A stretch of 64,000 bases of DNA from Clostridium porci (GCF_009696375.1 NZ_VUMD01000009.1:1-64000); one strand, 5' to 3'. Numbered from the stretch's first letter, positions 18,696-26,729 are shown. The notes: generated by a model not told the origin, from the letters alone. Translations and numbers: made by a program.

Positions 18696-18819
18696 ATTTA
18701 AACCCTTTCTTCTCTTAAGCTCCTTTATTTCCTCAGGCAGCGAACCAAAGGGGCATGTCCAGCGTCCATGCCGGCTGCCCCGGAGGCCAAATTCACGTGT
18801 ATTTGACCGCTGCTCCTTG

Positions 18820-18851
18820 AAAAGAGGGGTCATATCCGGCCCCTCTCTTTT
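18820..18851 (-). promoter_or_regulatory. Leader hairpin before the ABC-F gene
   Basis: In the leader RNA AAAAGAGAGGGG pairs with CCCCTCTTTT (one bulge), followed by CAAGG. It resembles a weak terminator or attenuator about 15 nt after the predicted start of transcription. The leader is about 170 nt long, and it contains an in-frame upstream ATG (MRWKREGPDM). Confidence 0.45.
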
Positions 18852-18870
18852 CCATCTCATTCAATATCAA

Positions 18871-18899
18871 ATTGTACAGTGAAATGCCCTAATTTGCAA
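18871..18899 (-). promoter_or_regulatory. Promoter of the ABC-F gene
   Basis: On the minus strand TTGCAA and TACAAT are separated by exactly 17 nt. This puts the start of transcription near 18864, giving a leader of about 170 nt. Confidence 0.65.
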
Positions 18900-18920
18900 G
18901 GGTTTTTCGCAAATATTTCT

Positions 18921-19079
18921 CTATGGCCACAGCGCGGCTTTTATCCCGCAGTCACGGTAAGCGCGATCCTTACAAAGTACTGACGATCCGTTTAACATCC
19001 CGTCCTCACATACAACTCCCGGCTCTTCCTTCCTCTGGCAGTCTGCGGCGGCTGACAGCCCCACCGTCAGTACCAGCAT
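18921..19079 (-). CDS. Possible small secreted Cys-containing protein
   Basis: A 52-residue frame starts with a short hydrophobic stretch (MLVLTVGLSAAADCQRKEE), followed by a polar part with four more Cys (GVVCEDG, VLCKDR, RDCG). It is in the same frame as the 86-residue ORF upstream, after its TAA, and an AAAGGAG lies just past that stop. A start nearer this site would need a non-standard codon. No family is recognised. It may be a real tail gene or a fragment. Confidence 0.25.
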   Translation of the reverse strand: MLVLTVGLSAAADCQRKEEPGVVCEDGMLNGSSVLCKDRAYRDCGIKAALWP

Positions 19080-19118
19080 GATACACAGCCTTTGTATAGC
19101 CCCCCTTGCTCCTTTCGT

Positions 19119-19379
19119 TTACTCGTTATCTTCATCCTCACTATATAGCTTTCCAAACTTATGGCCTCTATCCCCCACCGCTTCCAGATACCACTCAATA
19201 CATACATGTTTAACCACCCTCGCCTCTTTTATGTACATCAGCTGCCCTCTCTGCTGGTACGCCTCTATCTCTCTACCGTCATAGTATTTACTCAAGTTCT
19301 TCGCTGTCTCCTGATTCTCCCTCGTCTGCTCATTCCAGCCTATCCCAAATCCTCCTAACCCAATCGCTGCGTCTTCCAT
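19119..19379 (-). CDS. Small protein of unknown function
   Basis: An 86-residue frame with protein-like composition (NEQTRENQETAKNLSKYYDG, IEWYLEAVGDRGHKFG, acidic end SEDEDNE). It has no family I know. GGGAG lies 14 nt before the ATG, which is far. No signal peptide is seen. The next frame downstream begins right after its stop. It could be the surviving part of a longer gene. Confidence 0.35.
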   Translation of the reverse strand: MEDAAIGLGGFGIGWNEQTRENQETAKNLSKYYDGREIEAYQQRGQLMYIKEARVVKHVCIEWYLEAVGDRGHKFGKLYSEDEDNE

Positions 19380-19481
19380 GTGTACCTACATCACTCCCGC
19401 CGCTTTTATCACCATCTTTTCTCCCTCATTTTACAAGTTCAGCATTCTTCACGCTGTATAACTCCAATCATATAATTCCAT

Positions 19482-20315
19482 TCATTCTTCAACATTCTTT
19501 ATTATCTCTTGATAGCGTTTCGTGGCAAGTTGGCTTGTATTGCCTTTCCTGCAAAAATTGAGTTTTGCAAGTTTAGGCACAACCCTCTCAACAGGGATTT
19601 CTCCGTTCACCGTTTTTTGTTCCAGTACCTTTAACGCTTCAAGGAAACGCTTGTCTTTTTTCGCTCTGTCATAAAATGACAGGACATACACATAGTAAAA
19701 CAGATTATACCCTCGGAACGGATATTCAATTTGCATAAACAGTGTGCCTATCCCATAATGACAAGGACTGATAGGCTTGCGGATAATCCAATGCTCTAAG
19801 AGAAAATCAACGGCTTTATTTAATCGTGCTTCGTGACTAAAATATGGGGAATAGCGCAATAAATCCAACACTACCAAAGTAGTATAAGGCGTTGAATATT
19901 TAGTTTCTTCGCCCCGTCCAAAGCTGTATTTATTACATTTCCAACCACCGTCTTCCTGTTGTGTATCAAGGAAATATGCAAATGATTTTTTCAGCCTGGC
20001 ATCATCTGAATATCCCATATGGCATAAGACATTGACAGCTAAAGCAGTATGGCATGGATAAATTCCGCCTGTGGGAGAAATTTTAACTCGTCCATCCTCT
20101 TTCCAATTACTGAAGATGAGTGCGGCAACATTTTTCATCACTTCATCATCAGACGGCACACCTAATTCCAATAAATATAATATGCACTCTAAGGTGGTGT
20201 AAGGTGCGCCTTTCAGCAATTTATAGTCGTTAGTGGTCCAATAGTCTGCGCCGTTGTCATGCCTGTGTGATAAAATTGTTTCCACATCAGAAATATATTT
20301 TTGCTCAACGCTCAT
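19482..20315 (-). CDS. Prenyltransferase/squalene-oxidase-repeat-like protein
   Basis: The 277-residue protein is all helical in pattern, with repeats like those of the alpha/alpha toroid of terpenoid cyclases and prenyltransferase beta subunits. The repeats are APYTTLECILYLLELG, YPCHTALAVNVLCHMGY, FLDTQQEDGGWKCNKYSFG (with the QEDGGW repeat core) and TPYTTLVVLDLLRY. It lacks the DXDD motif of cyclases, so a cyclase reaction is not supported; it may bind or process another ligand. AAAGGGG is upstream of the ATG. Its AT-rich codon use differs from its neighbours, which suggests transfer. It lies next to the intact IS110 element and a lipoprotein gene. Confidence 0.7.
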   Translation of the reverse strand: MSVEQKYISDVETILSHRHDNGADYWTTNDYKLLKGAPYTTLECILYLLELGVPSDDEVMKNVAALIFSNWKEDGRVKISPTGGIYPCHTALAVNVLCHMGYSDDARLKKSFAYFLDTQQEDGGWKCNKYSFGRGEETKYSTPYTTLVVLDLLRYSPYFSHEARLNKAVDFLLEHWIIRKPISPCHYGIGTLFMQIEYPFRGYNLFYYVYVLSFYDRAKKDKRFLEALKVLEQKTVNGEIPVERVVPKLAKLNFCRKGNTSQLATKRYQEIIKNVEE

Positions 20316-20391
20316 AATTAACCCCTTTCGGGACTGTCCTACCGAAGCTTGCAGCCGTCCTTTTTGTCTGAAAACGCTTTATAGGAGGGGG

Positions 20392-21027
20392 TTATTCGCC
20401 CTTTTTTATCTCAATAGGGAAATTCGTTCCCTGTGAATTAACGTAAACCACCCTTACCTTTTCTCCGCTGTCTCCGGCCAAAGCCCCTTCCTCTATGGGA
20501 CAGTTATCCTTCAAAAAGCTCAGCTCTCGTCCATCCTCAGTCTTTATAGCAAAGCTGCTCATAGCATTAGAGATAGTAGTACCCTTTTCCGTCAAAATGC
20601 TCCACTCCTCCTGTTCAGGGAGCGCTAACACCAGCGTCACATCCTTAAGGTCCCCTAGGGGTTCTCCTATGCAGGCAATAGCAATCTGCGCGTCCTCTTC
20701 CAGCTCCACCTCCACGTTACGGATATCCGACAGGCTGATATCATAATCCTTGCCGTCGTCCGCCCGGAGCGTAAATGCAGCGCCGTCTCCTGCCGGCTTT
20801 ATAATCGTTCCCTGAAGCATGTGATATACTTCCCTTTGGCCTTCTGCTTCTGCGGAAGGCTCTTCTTTCTTTTCCTTCGGAGCCTCGGACATAGCGCTAT
20901 CAGCTGTGACAACCTGGGTAGCTGCGTCCTGATGTGTATTAGCCTCCTGTTTCTTAACGCAGGCAGTTCCCAGTACCATAGCGGCAGACAAAATCGCTCC
21001 CGCCATTACCAATAACCCTTTTTTCAT
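20392..21027 (-). CDS. Lipoprotein with two beta-rich repeats
   Basis: A 211-residue protein with a lipoprotein signal (MKKGLLVMAGAILSAAMVLGTAC), so Cys23 is probably lipidated. A charged linker and two repeats follow (LQGTIIKPAGDGAAFTLRADDG and KGTTISNAMSSFAIKTEDG). These match the plan of the three-repeat lipoprotein at 300-1118. CGAGGAGAA precedes the chosen ATG; 12 upstream in-frame codons have no site. Function is unknown. Confidence 0.75.
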   Translation of the reverse strand: MKKGLLVMAGAILSAAMVLGTACVKKQEANTHQDAATQVVTADSAMSEAPKEKKEEPSAEAEGQREVYHMLQGTIIKPAGDGAAFTLRADDGKDYDISLSDIRNVEVELEEDAQIAIACIGEPLGDLKDVTLVLALPEQEEWSILTEKGTTISNAMSSFAIKTEDGRELSFLKDNCPIEEGALAGDSGEKVRVVYVNSQGTNFPIEIKKGE

Positions 21028-21199
21028 AATCGTATTCTCCTCGTATAATAAGTTTGTAAGCAAGAAAAGGGCTTACAGACTTATTCTTTTTTGTTTAGAC
21101 AGAAGGATAATTCTAAACCTCCAATCAGAAGAGTTCTCTTCATCCATGATGGGCCATCCTTTTCTCTGTCTATGGGTTAATAAGTTACTTTATAGTCAT

Positions 21200-21440
21200 G
21201 GTCCCAGATGTTACAATTAGGTTCATAAGAACTGTAGCTGTGGTCACTGCTTCTAGTCTCCAGCAAAGCTTATGCTATTGCCATGAAAGCCTGCAGCCCT
21301 AATGCTACGCCAAGACTTATTACACAAATGCTGTATCCCGGTATCTAGCCGCCAGCAGGGTATTTCTTACCGGACAATGCTAATAACGCGAGGGTTAGGG
21401 TGGCGTAGTGATCTGGGATAAGCCATGATTACATTCTTTT
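21200..21440 (+). ncRNA. Candidate bridge RNA of the IS110 element
   Basis: A 440-bp non-coding stretch precedes the IS110 transposase, and the part nearest the gene is rich in pairing. CTACGCCA (21305-21312) pairs perfectly with TGGCGTAG (21401-21408) and encloses about 90 nt; TATCCC can also pair with GGGATA. Members of the IS110 group are known to express a structured guide RNA from the left non-coding end that pairs with target and donor DNA. The position and structure fit; the borders are approximate, and the guide loops are not assigned. Confidence 0.5.
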
Positions 21441-21469
21441 TATTCTGCTATGAAAGGTGGTGACTTCCC

Positions 21470-22750
21470 GTGAAAGAAAAAATTGATTACCTCTCAACGC
21501 TTTTTGTTGGGATTGATATTGCATCCCGTATTCATGTTATCTCTGCACTTGATTTTCATCAGGAGTTCTTCATAAAAATGAAGCCTGTACCGAATACTCA
21601 GGAAGGTGCAGTTCTTCTTGAAGGTATGATTTCTGAGGTCTTAAAAGAGAACCATCAGTTTAAATACGTTGTTATCAGCATGGAATCGACTGGTTTTTAT
21701 GGAGTTCATCTGGCGAATTATCTTTCTGCCAGCGATTTATTGGCTCCATTTTCTGTCCGTGTTTATTGCCTCAATCCAAAGGAAGTGAAAAATTATAAAA
21801 AGTCCTTCAATGACATTGGTAAAAACGATGGCATTGATTCCTTTGTTATTGCTGATTTTGCCCGTGTCGGTCGTATCAGTATCAAGCCCTGGCGTGGTTC
21901 TCAGTATCTCGCCTTACAGCGGCTTACCAGACACCGGATGCACATCACTGAATGCATTGCCAGAGAGAAAACATATATGCTGAATAACATCTTTCTGAAA
22001 TTCAGTGAATACGCTTTACTCCGTAATGGAGAACATCCTTTTTCAAACAAATATAGTGCTACGGCAGAAGCAATTCTGACCGAGTTCACAACAAATGAGG
22101 ATATTGTAAATACCTCTGTTGAAGACCTTGTTGCATTCATTAACTCTAAAAGTAAAGGTCGTATTGCTGATCCGGAAGAAACAGCTAACATAGTACAGGC
22201 TGCAGCCCGTAATTCATACCGACTTGATAAATGCCTGTATGAACCACTTACGATATCAATTGCCTCCTCATTTAACTGCATCAGCTCCTTTGAAAAGGAA
22301 TTAAAAGCAATTGATAAAGCAATCCTTCAAACAGTCCAAGGGTTAAATCCAGAGGAATATACGGTGCTTAACTCCATACCTGGAATTGGTAAGGTATACT
22401 CTGCCGGCATTCTTGCTGAAATCGGTTCGGTCAAAGCTTTTCAAAGTGCCGACTCACTCGCAAAGTATTGCGGCATCATTTGGAATGACAATGATTCCGG
22501 CGACTTTGAGGCCGAAGACAAACATATGAGCAAGGCCGGCAACCGTTACCTTCGGTATTACATCATAGAAGCAACCGGAAGTGTGATAAAACACTGTCCT
22601 GAATATGAACGCTTCTATCATAAGAAATATGCTGAAACCAAAAATCATCAGCATAAACGATCACTCGCGTTGACTTCCCGTAAATTTATACGTCTGCTCT
22701 ATGGTCTGCTGGACAAGAGCCAACTCTACTCTCCGGAAAAGAGTAGGTAA
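21470..22750 (+). CDS. IS110-family transposase (intact)
   Basis: The 426-residue recombinase has an N-terminal DEDD RuvC-like domain starting FVGIDIASRIHV, with SMESTGFYG and the NPKEVKNYKKSFNDIGKNDGIDSFVIADF stretch. A coiled middle part follows. The C-terminal Transposase_20 domain (LNSIPGIGKVYSAGILAEIG, LAKYCGI, HMSKAGNRYLRYYI) holds the catalytic Ser region. No stop or frameshift is seen, so it may be active. AAAGGTGG precedes the GTG start. It is unrelated in detail to the IS110 remnant at 15112. Confidence 0.93.
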   Translation: MKEKIDYLSTLFVGIDIASRIHVISALDFHQEFFIKMKPVPNTQEGAVLLEGMISEVLKENHQFKYVVISMESTGFYGVHLANYLSASDLLAPFSVRVYCLNPKEVKNYKKSFNDIGKNDGIDSFVIADFARVGRISIKPWRGSQYLALQRLTRHRMHITECIAREKTYMLNNIFLKFSEYALLRNGEHPFSNKYSATAEAILTEFTTNEDIVNTSVEDLVAFINSKSKGRIADPEETANIVQAAARNSYRLDKCLYEPLTISIASSFNCISSFEKELKAIDKAILQTVQGLNPEEYTVLNSIPGIGKVYSAGILAEIGSVKAFQSADSLAKYCGIIWNDNDSGDFEAEDKHMSKAGNRYLRYYIIEATGSVIKHCPEYERFYHKKYAETKNHQHKRSLALTSRKFIRLLYGLLDKSQLYSPEKSR

Positions 22751-22800
22751 TCCATACTGTAAATCGAACTTATGTTTCTTTTGGAACGTAGGTCTATTAA

Positions 22801-23074
22801 GGTTACCCTTTTGGATAAAAATCTTTTCAAAATAACTCTTGACTATTTACCAAATTGCTTTTAGTACTGATAGTGATATATTTAAGCAAATCCAGGCTTG
22901 TATCATCAGTAAATCAACTCTGTTTTATAAAAAGGCATAAATTTCCATACACGGTTTTCACACCATTGCTTCTCTAAACAGCTTATCATTAACCAGAAGA
23001 ATATTCAACGAAATTCCCCTTAAGCTTTTATTAATTCATGTATCTGCTAGATAGTGAACACGCAATCTTCCCCA
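22801..23074. other. AT-rich stretch without genes
   Basis: It covers the region after the IS110 right end up to the sporulation-type promoter. I see no coding frame, RNA gene or repeat in it. Confidence 0.6.
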
Positions 23075-23111
23075 TGGCTTGTCACACATTCATCCATATG
23101 CTCATAGTCTA
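23075..23111 (+). promoter_or_regulatory. Sigma-K-type promoter of the ymaF operon
   Basis: TGGCTTGTCACAC (23075-23087) is followed by 15 nt and CATAGTCTA (23103-23111). This fits the mother-cell sigma-K pattern of AC, then CATAnnnTA. The same upstream 13-mer recurs at 23805, in front of another small protein gene. Sporulation control is inferred. Confidence 0.6.
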
Positions 23112-23141
23112 TATTAAACCACAAGAAAGGAGCAAACAAAC

Positions 23142-23483
23142 ATGGATGAAATGAATCTTAACGATTTCGACATGCAGCATGTACACGAGATCGTAGGGAG
23201 CACTCTAATTGCCGAACGCTGCGAAGACCCTCATAATCACCGCTTCGCAACTGTATCCGGTGAGGCCAGACCCTTTATGGGGAGCCATGTTCATAGAATA
23301 ACCTTCCGTACGGATTCCTATGACGGGCACATTCATGAATTTAGCGGGGTATCCTCTCCTGCTATACCCGTGGGTGACGGCAGACACGTTCACTTTGCTA
23401 ATGCCTTCACAACCATGGATGATGACCACGTCCACGAATTTAGAGTGGCTTCTTTGATTAACAATCCCATTGATAAATGCTAA
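23142..23483 (+). CDS. ymaF: YmaF family His-rich protein
   Basis: The 113-residue protein is made of repeated His pairs: HVHEIVG, HNHRF, HVHRITF, HIHEFSG, HVHFANA and HVHEFRV. This is the pattern of the YmaF family. The HxH pairs could bind metal. No signal peptide or membrane span is found. AAAGGAG lies before the ATG. A sigma-K-type promoter upstream suggests the mother cell, so it may go to the spore surface. The next gene follows 13 bp later. Confidence 0.85.
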   Translation: MDEMNLNDFDMQHVHEIVGSTLIAERCEDPHNHRFATVSGEARPFMGSHVHRITFRTDSYDGHIHEFSGVSSPAIPVGDGRHVHFANAFTTMDDDHVHEFRVASLINNPIDKC

Positions 23484-23496
23484 AGGAGGTAAACCT

Positions 23497-23691
23497 ATGC
23501 CTGATAATTTCGAACCATTCTTCCAGAACCGCCGCTGCAGACCTGGCTGCCCCTTTTTCCCGCCCTGCCGCTGTGACCGTGACCGCCGGGATGACAGGCG
23601 CGACGACCGCCGGGATAGACGTGACGACCGCCGGGACAGACGTGACGACCGTTGGGACAGACGCGACGACCGTAACTGGCCCTGGAGATAA
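23497..23691 (+). CDS. Small Cys- and Arg/Asp-repeat protein
   Basis: The 64-residue protein begins MPDNFEPFFQNRRCRPGC and has four Cys in CRPGCPFFPPCRC. The second half is almost only Arg and Asp in RRDDRRD units, ending WPWR. AGGAGG lies right after the ymaF stop, 7 nt before this ATG, so both are cotranscribed. A terminator follows. The low-complexity charged tail and the sporulation-type promoter suggest a spore-coat component, but I know no named relative. Confidence 0.7.
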   Translation: MPDNFEPFFQNRRCRPGCPFFPPCRCDRDRRDDRRDDRRDRRDDRRDRRDDRWDRRDDRNWPWR

Positions 23692-23699
23692 TATAGATG

Positions 23700-23725
23700 G
23701 GAGCCGCTTTTGCGGCTCCTTTTTA
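23700..23725 (+). terminator. Terminator of the ymaF operon
   Basis: GGAGCCGC pairs with GCGGCTCC around a four-T loop, followed by TTTTT. Confidence 0.88.
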
Positions 23726-23804
23726 TAATCCTTTCCCAGATTATATTCCCCATCCCTTCAGCCTAATTTAAGCATCTACCGCTCATTGTCATCAGGCGAT
23801 CCGC

Positions 23805-23840
23805 TGGCTTGTCACACTTTTTTATCTCGTCCATATATTA
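23805..23840 (+). promoter_or_regulatory. Second sigma-K-type promoter
   Basis: TGGCTTGTCACAC (23805-23817), 14 nt, then CATATATTA (23832-23840). It matches the AC / CATAnnnTA pattern and is near identical to the promoter at 23075, so the two transcripts are probably made together. Confidence 0.6.
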
Positions 23841-23851
23841 TTATTACTTAG

Positions 23852-23942
23852 ATGGTTGTGAAGCTATCCGATGAGATTTACCAACTTTGTATAGAAGCCG
23901 CTCCGGCTTCATACTAAATACAAGCTGCTTTCACAATCAACT
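23852..23942 (+). promoter_or_regulatory. Structured leader hairpin
   Basis: GGTTGTGAAGC near 23854 pairs imperfectly with GCTTTCACAATC near 23927. Inside, TTTGTAT pairs with ATACAA and GAAGCC with GGCTTC around GCTCC. This forms a nested hairpin of about 90 nt in the 5' leader, between the promoter and the AAAGGAG. It does not match a riboswitch I know. Confidence 0.4.
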
Positions 23943-23974
23943 ATGTTACCGCATCATCGAAAGGAGAGACTATA

Positions 23975-24265
23975 ATGAATCAAAAAGAAATTAGCTATTG
24001 TTCATCAACCTGTCCAAGGAGCTGCCCTTGCCCTGTTATTTTAAGTATTGCTACCTCCATAGCACATCAGGAGGATGCCCTTGCCTGCATATTAAACGCA
24101 GAATGTGCTAAAATAAATAAAGTGGTATCTGCATACAGCGATATCGAAACCCTGCTTGCCATCGACACATCTGTACAAGCCACTTTAGAACAGATTACCA
24201 CACTTGAGGGAGTATTAAAGGCAAAGCTGGATTCCATCCTTCCGCTGCTCACGGATTGCATGTAA
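23975..24265 (+). CDS. Small Cys-rich protein, spore-surface-like
   Basis: The 96-residue protein has an N-terminal Cys cluster (CSSTCPRSCPCP) and a helical body. The segment SIAHQEDALACILNAECAKINKVV resembles the SIALEEAALAHILNAEGEKI motif common in small Bacillus and Clostridia proteins, some linked to exosporium filaments. GAAAGGAG precedes the ATG. With the sigma-K-type promoter, a role on the spore surface is a reasonable inference. Confidence 0.65.
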   Translation: MNQKEISYCSSTCPRSCPCPVILSIATSIAHQEDALACILNAECAKINKVVSAYSDIETLLAIDTSVQATLEQITTLEGVLKAKLDSILPLLTDCM

Positions 24266-24278
24266 AGACCCTTTCAGC

Positions 24279-24303
24279 TTCCGGAGGACTTTGTCCTCCG
24301 GAA
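24279..24303 (+). terminator. Perfect hairpin without a T-run
   Basis: TTCCGGAGGAC and GTCCTCCGGAA form an 11-bp perfect stem with a TTT loop, 14 bp after the stop codon. No U-tract follows on either strand, so it may protect the 3' end rather than terminate. Confidence 0.55.
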
Positions 24304-24406
24304 AATAAAAAAGCTCTTATATCCCTCCCTCCTGTTGCTTTTATCATTTTTACGTTTTATACTATACGCAAAGGTGAGCACAACCAATACTAAGGAGGAA
24401 TTATGT

Positions 24407-24901
24407 ATGAGGAAAACCAGACTATTACTAACTGTACTTTCACTATCGGCGGCATTCAGCAGTACAGCTTTGGCAGGAACATGGCAAAGCGATTCCACGG
24501 GATGGTGGTATCAAAACGATGACGGAACGTATCCAGAGAATACATGGCAGTGGATTGACGGGAACGGGGACGGTATTTCAGAAAACTATTACTTTGATGC
24601 GGATGGATATTGTCTGACAAATACCACTACCCCCGACGGCAGTACAGTGAATGCCAACGGCGCTCTTACAGTAAACGGCATCGTCCAGACACAAGTCACA
24701 CCGGCAAAAACCGCTATCCCACAGTCAGCTCAAACAGAAGCGGCGTCCCTTCCCGTCACAGCTACCGTATGGATACCAGCAACAGGAAAAAAATATCACT
24801 CCATTCCTAATTGTGGCCGGATGAATCCAGATAAGGCGACTCAACTGTCCTTATCAGACGCACTGGCCAAGGGATACACCCGCTGCTCCAAATGCTACTA
24901 G
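24407..24901 (+). CDS. Secreted protein with cell-wall-binding repeat
   Basis: The 164-residue protein has a signal peptide (MRKTRLLLTVLSLSAAFSSTALA). Residues 24-70 look like a choline-binding/cell-wall repeat (GTWQSDSTGWWYQNDDGTYPENTWQWIDGN... YYFDADGY). A Thr/Ala linker follows. The C-terminal 45 residues (VWIPATGKKYHSIPNCGRM ... GYTRCSKCY) resemble a short domain with conserved Cys and His found at the ends of clostridial surface proteins. AGGAGG lies 8 nt before the start. It probably attaches to the cell wall; its activity is unknown. Confidence 0.8.
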   Translation: MRKTRLLLTVLSLSAAFSSTALAGTWQSDSTGWWYQNDDGTYPENTWQWIDGNGDGISENYYFDADGYCLTNTTTPDGSTVNANGALTVNGIVQTQVTPAKTAIPQSAQTEAASLPVTATVWIPATGKKYHSIPNCGRMNPDKATQLSLSDALAKGYTRCSKCY

Positions 24902-25053
24902 TTTGGAGGAAAAGGCCCCTTACGCTTCGTCCATAGAATCCCAGGAAGGTGAATCAGATACATAAGAGCAATAAGTTTTTTAAATTCGGGAGATAAATCC
25001 ATAGCCATACCGTTCCTTTTTCTTACCAGTATAGCCAGGATTCATTTACAATA

Positions 25054-25110
25054 AACCGGAAACAAGGCTGTTCCCTCCAACGCCTTCGCAATGCCAGGCT
25101 GTTTCCGGTT
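25054..25110 (-). terminator. Terminator of the amino-acid transporter operon
   Basis: AACCGGAAACA pairs with TGTTTCCGGTT across 35 nt; TTATTGT follows on the minus strand. It lies 17 bp after the ATPase stop. Confidence 0.55.
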
Positions 25111-25126
25111 TCCCAGGCACCGTCTG

Positions 25127-25891
25127 TTACAGCAGCGCCCCGTATCGTCCCAGGAATGCCTGAGTTCTCTCATTGCCGGAGGCAAAAACCGCTTCAGGAG
25201 TTCCCTCCTCTACGATTACTCCATCAGCCATGAAGATAACGCGATTGGATATATCCTTGGCAAAGGCCATCTCATGGGTCACGATCACCATGGCTATATG
25301 AAGCTCTGCCAAAGATCGGATCACTTTTAGAACCTCCCCTGTAAGTTCCGGATCCAAAGCCGAGGTGGGTTCGTCAAAGAATAAAATGTTCGGATGGAGG
25401 GCCAGGGCTCTTGCAATGGCCACCCGCTGACACTGACCGCCGGAAAGCTGACAGGGGAACGCCTCCTCCTTATCCTCCAGCCCCATTTTCTTAAGAAGCT
25501 CCCTGGCTTCCCTGTACACCGTCTCCCTATCCCTCTTCTGAACATGGATGGGAGCGTCAGTTATATTCTTCATAACGGAAAAATGAGGGAATAGATTGAA
25601 ATTCTGAAACACCAACCCATACTGGCTTTGAATATGTTTCAGCTCCTTTTTCCCTGCATAGCGCAGCCTTCCCTGCCCTTCACTCCAGACCGCCTTCTGG
25701 CCCAGATAGAGAATCTCGCCGCTGTCGATTGCTTCCAGCAGGGTGGCGCACCGCAGAAGGGTGGATTTGCCGGAGCCGGAGGGGCCAATGATAGAAACAA
25801 TCTCCCCTTCCTCCACTTCAAGGGAGATATTCTTAATGACTGCCAGCTCACCAAACGACTTTTCTACATGCTTTAATTCTAACAGCTTCAT
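25127..25891 (-). CDS. Polar amino acid ABC transporter, ATP-binding protein
   Basis: The 254-residue ATPase energises an amino-acid importer. It has [13 protein letters not shown] (Walker A), the family's [38 protein letters not shown] (signature), [14 protein letters not shown] (Walker B) and VTHEM. It is of the GlnQ/HisP type. The start MKLLELKHV lies after AGGAGG. It is last of three genes: binding protein, permease, ATPase. Confidence 0.95.
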   Translation of the reverse strand: MKLLELKHVEKSFGELAVIKNISLEVEEGEIVSIIGPSGSGKSTLLRCATLLEAIDSGEILYLGQKAVWSEGQGRLRYAGKKELKHIQSQYGLVFQNFNLFPHFSVMKNITDAPIHVQKRDRETVYREARELLKKMGLEDKEEAFPCQLSGGQCQRVAIARALALHPNILFFDEPTSALDPELTGEVLKVIRSLAELHIAMVIVTHEMAFAKDISNRVIFMADGVIVEEGTPEAVFASGNERTQAFLGRYGALL

Positions 25892-25911
25892 AATCCCCAA
25901 TCCTCCTGACT

Positions 25912-26571
25912 CTACTGGTAATATGCAAGTCTTTTTTCTACCCATTCCATCCCCATGGCTACCACTAAATTGAACACATAATAGAACACGCCGGCTGCCA
26001 CAAGGGGAATGACACTAGTCTGGGATGCCGCCAGCGCCTTTGCGATAAAGAACATTTCTACTACGCTTAAGGTGAAGGCCAGTGAGGTATCCTTTACAAG
26101 GGTAATTACCTCATTGGTCACAGAGGGAAGAATCCGTTTGACAACCTGAGGAAGAATAATCTTGAAAAAGGTCTGCAGCTTACTGTAGCCCAGCACCCTG
26201 GCAGCCTCATACTGGCCTTCCGGCATAGACTGGATACCGCTTCTGTAAATTTCCGCAAAGTAGGCGGCATAGTTGAGCACAAATCCGATAAAGGCCGCCC
26301 ACAGGCGGTAGCCGCTGCCTACACGAATCCTAAAAAGATAATAAGGCCCAAAATACACGACCATTAGCTGCAGCATCAGCGGCGTGCCTCTCATAATGGA
26401 TATATAAACCTTAACAATCGTCTGAAGAAGCTTATTCCTGGACATGCGCCCAAAGGCTACCGCCAATCCCAAAGGCAAAGAAAACAAGAGCGTCACCACA
26501 AAAATCTGTATGCTTACTCCCATTCCTCCCGCCAACTGTACTACCATCTGCTGAATTGTCATTTTCTCCAT
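25912..26571 (-). CDS. Polar amino acid ABC transporter, permease
   Basis: About 219 residues with five or so spans and the EAA loop ([20 protein letters not shown]), typical of the HisM/GlnP family. [14 protein letters not shown] is the conserved loop of amino-acid permeases. The start MEKMTIQQ is preceded by GGCGGGTAGGG. The frame is open upstream, but that part is the intergenic stretch after the binding-protein gene. It ends 20 bp before the ATPase start. Confidence 0.93.
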   Translation of the reverse strand: MEKMTIQQMVVQLAGGMGVSIQIFVVTLLFSLPLGLAVAFGRMSRNKLLQTIVKVYISIMRGTPLMLQLMVVYFGPYYLFRIRVGSGYRLWAAFIGFVLNYAAYFAEIYRSGIQSMPEGQYEAARVLGYSKLQTFFKIILPQVVKRILPSVTNEVITLVKDTSLAFTLSVVEMFFIAKALAASQTSVIPLVAAGVFYYVFNLVVAMGMEWVEKRLAYYQ

Positions 26572-26729
26572 AAGCCCTACCCGCCTTCTATCCTTTTGTG
26601 TACTTAATTTCTTCCAACAGGGAAAGCCGCTGCGGCAGGCGCCTTTCTCTGCCAAAATCCAGACAGAACGGGCACCTTTTGCAACGGCTTTCAATCTATG
26701 TCTCCACTTAGCCTCCCACAGCAGGACGC

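Larger units (their letters stand above)
21180..22800 (+). mobile_element. IS110-family insertion element, borders approximate
   Basis: The element consists of the transposase gene plus its long 5' non-coding region and a short 3' end. IS110 elements lack terminal inverted repeats and usually make no target duplication, so the borders cannot be set from one copy. No repeat bordering the element was seen. It sits between the lipoprotein at 20392-21027 and the ymaF operon. Confidence 0.6.

Noticed and set aside
17058-18860. 600-residue version of the ABC-F protein
   Set aside because: The first 55 codons lie in the leader RNA and lack a ribosome site; the domain starts at MISASNISL. The upstream ATG might still be a leader peptide.
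23477-23728. 83-codon frame overlapping the RD-repeat gene (AGMTGATTAGID repeats)
   Set aside because: Shadow frame of the repeat; the RD frame has the perfect AGGAGG spacing and the terminator just after its stop.
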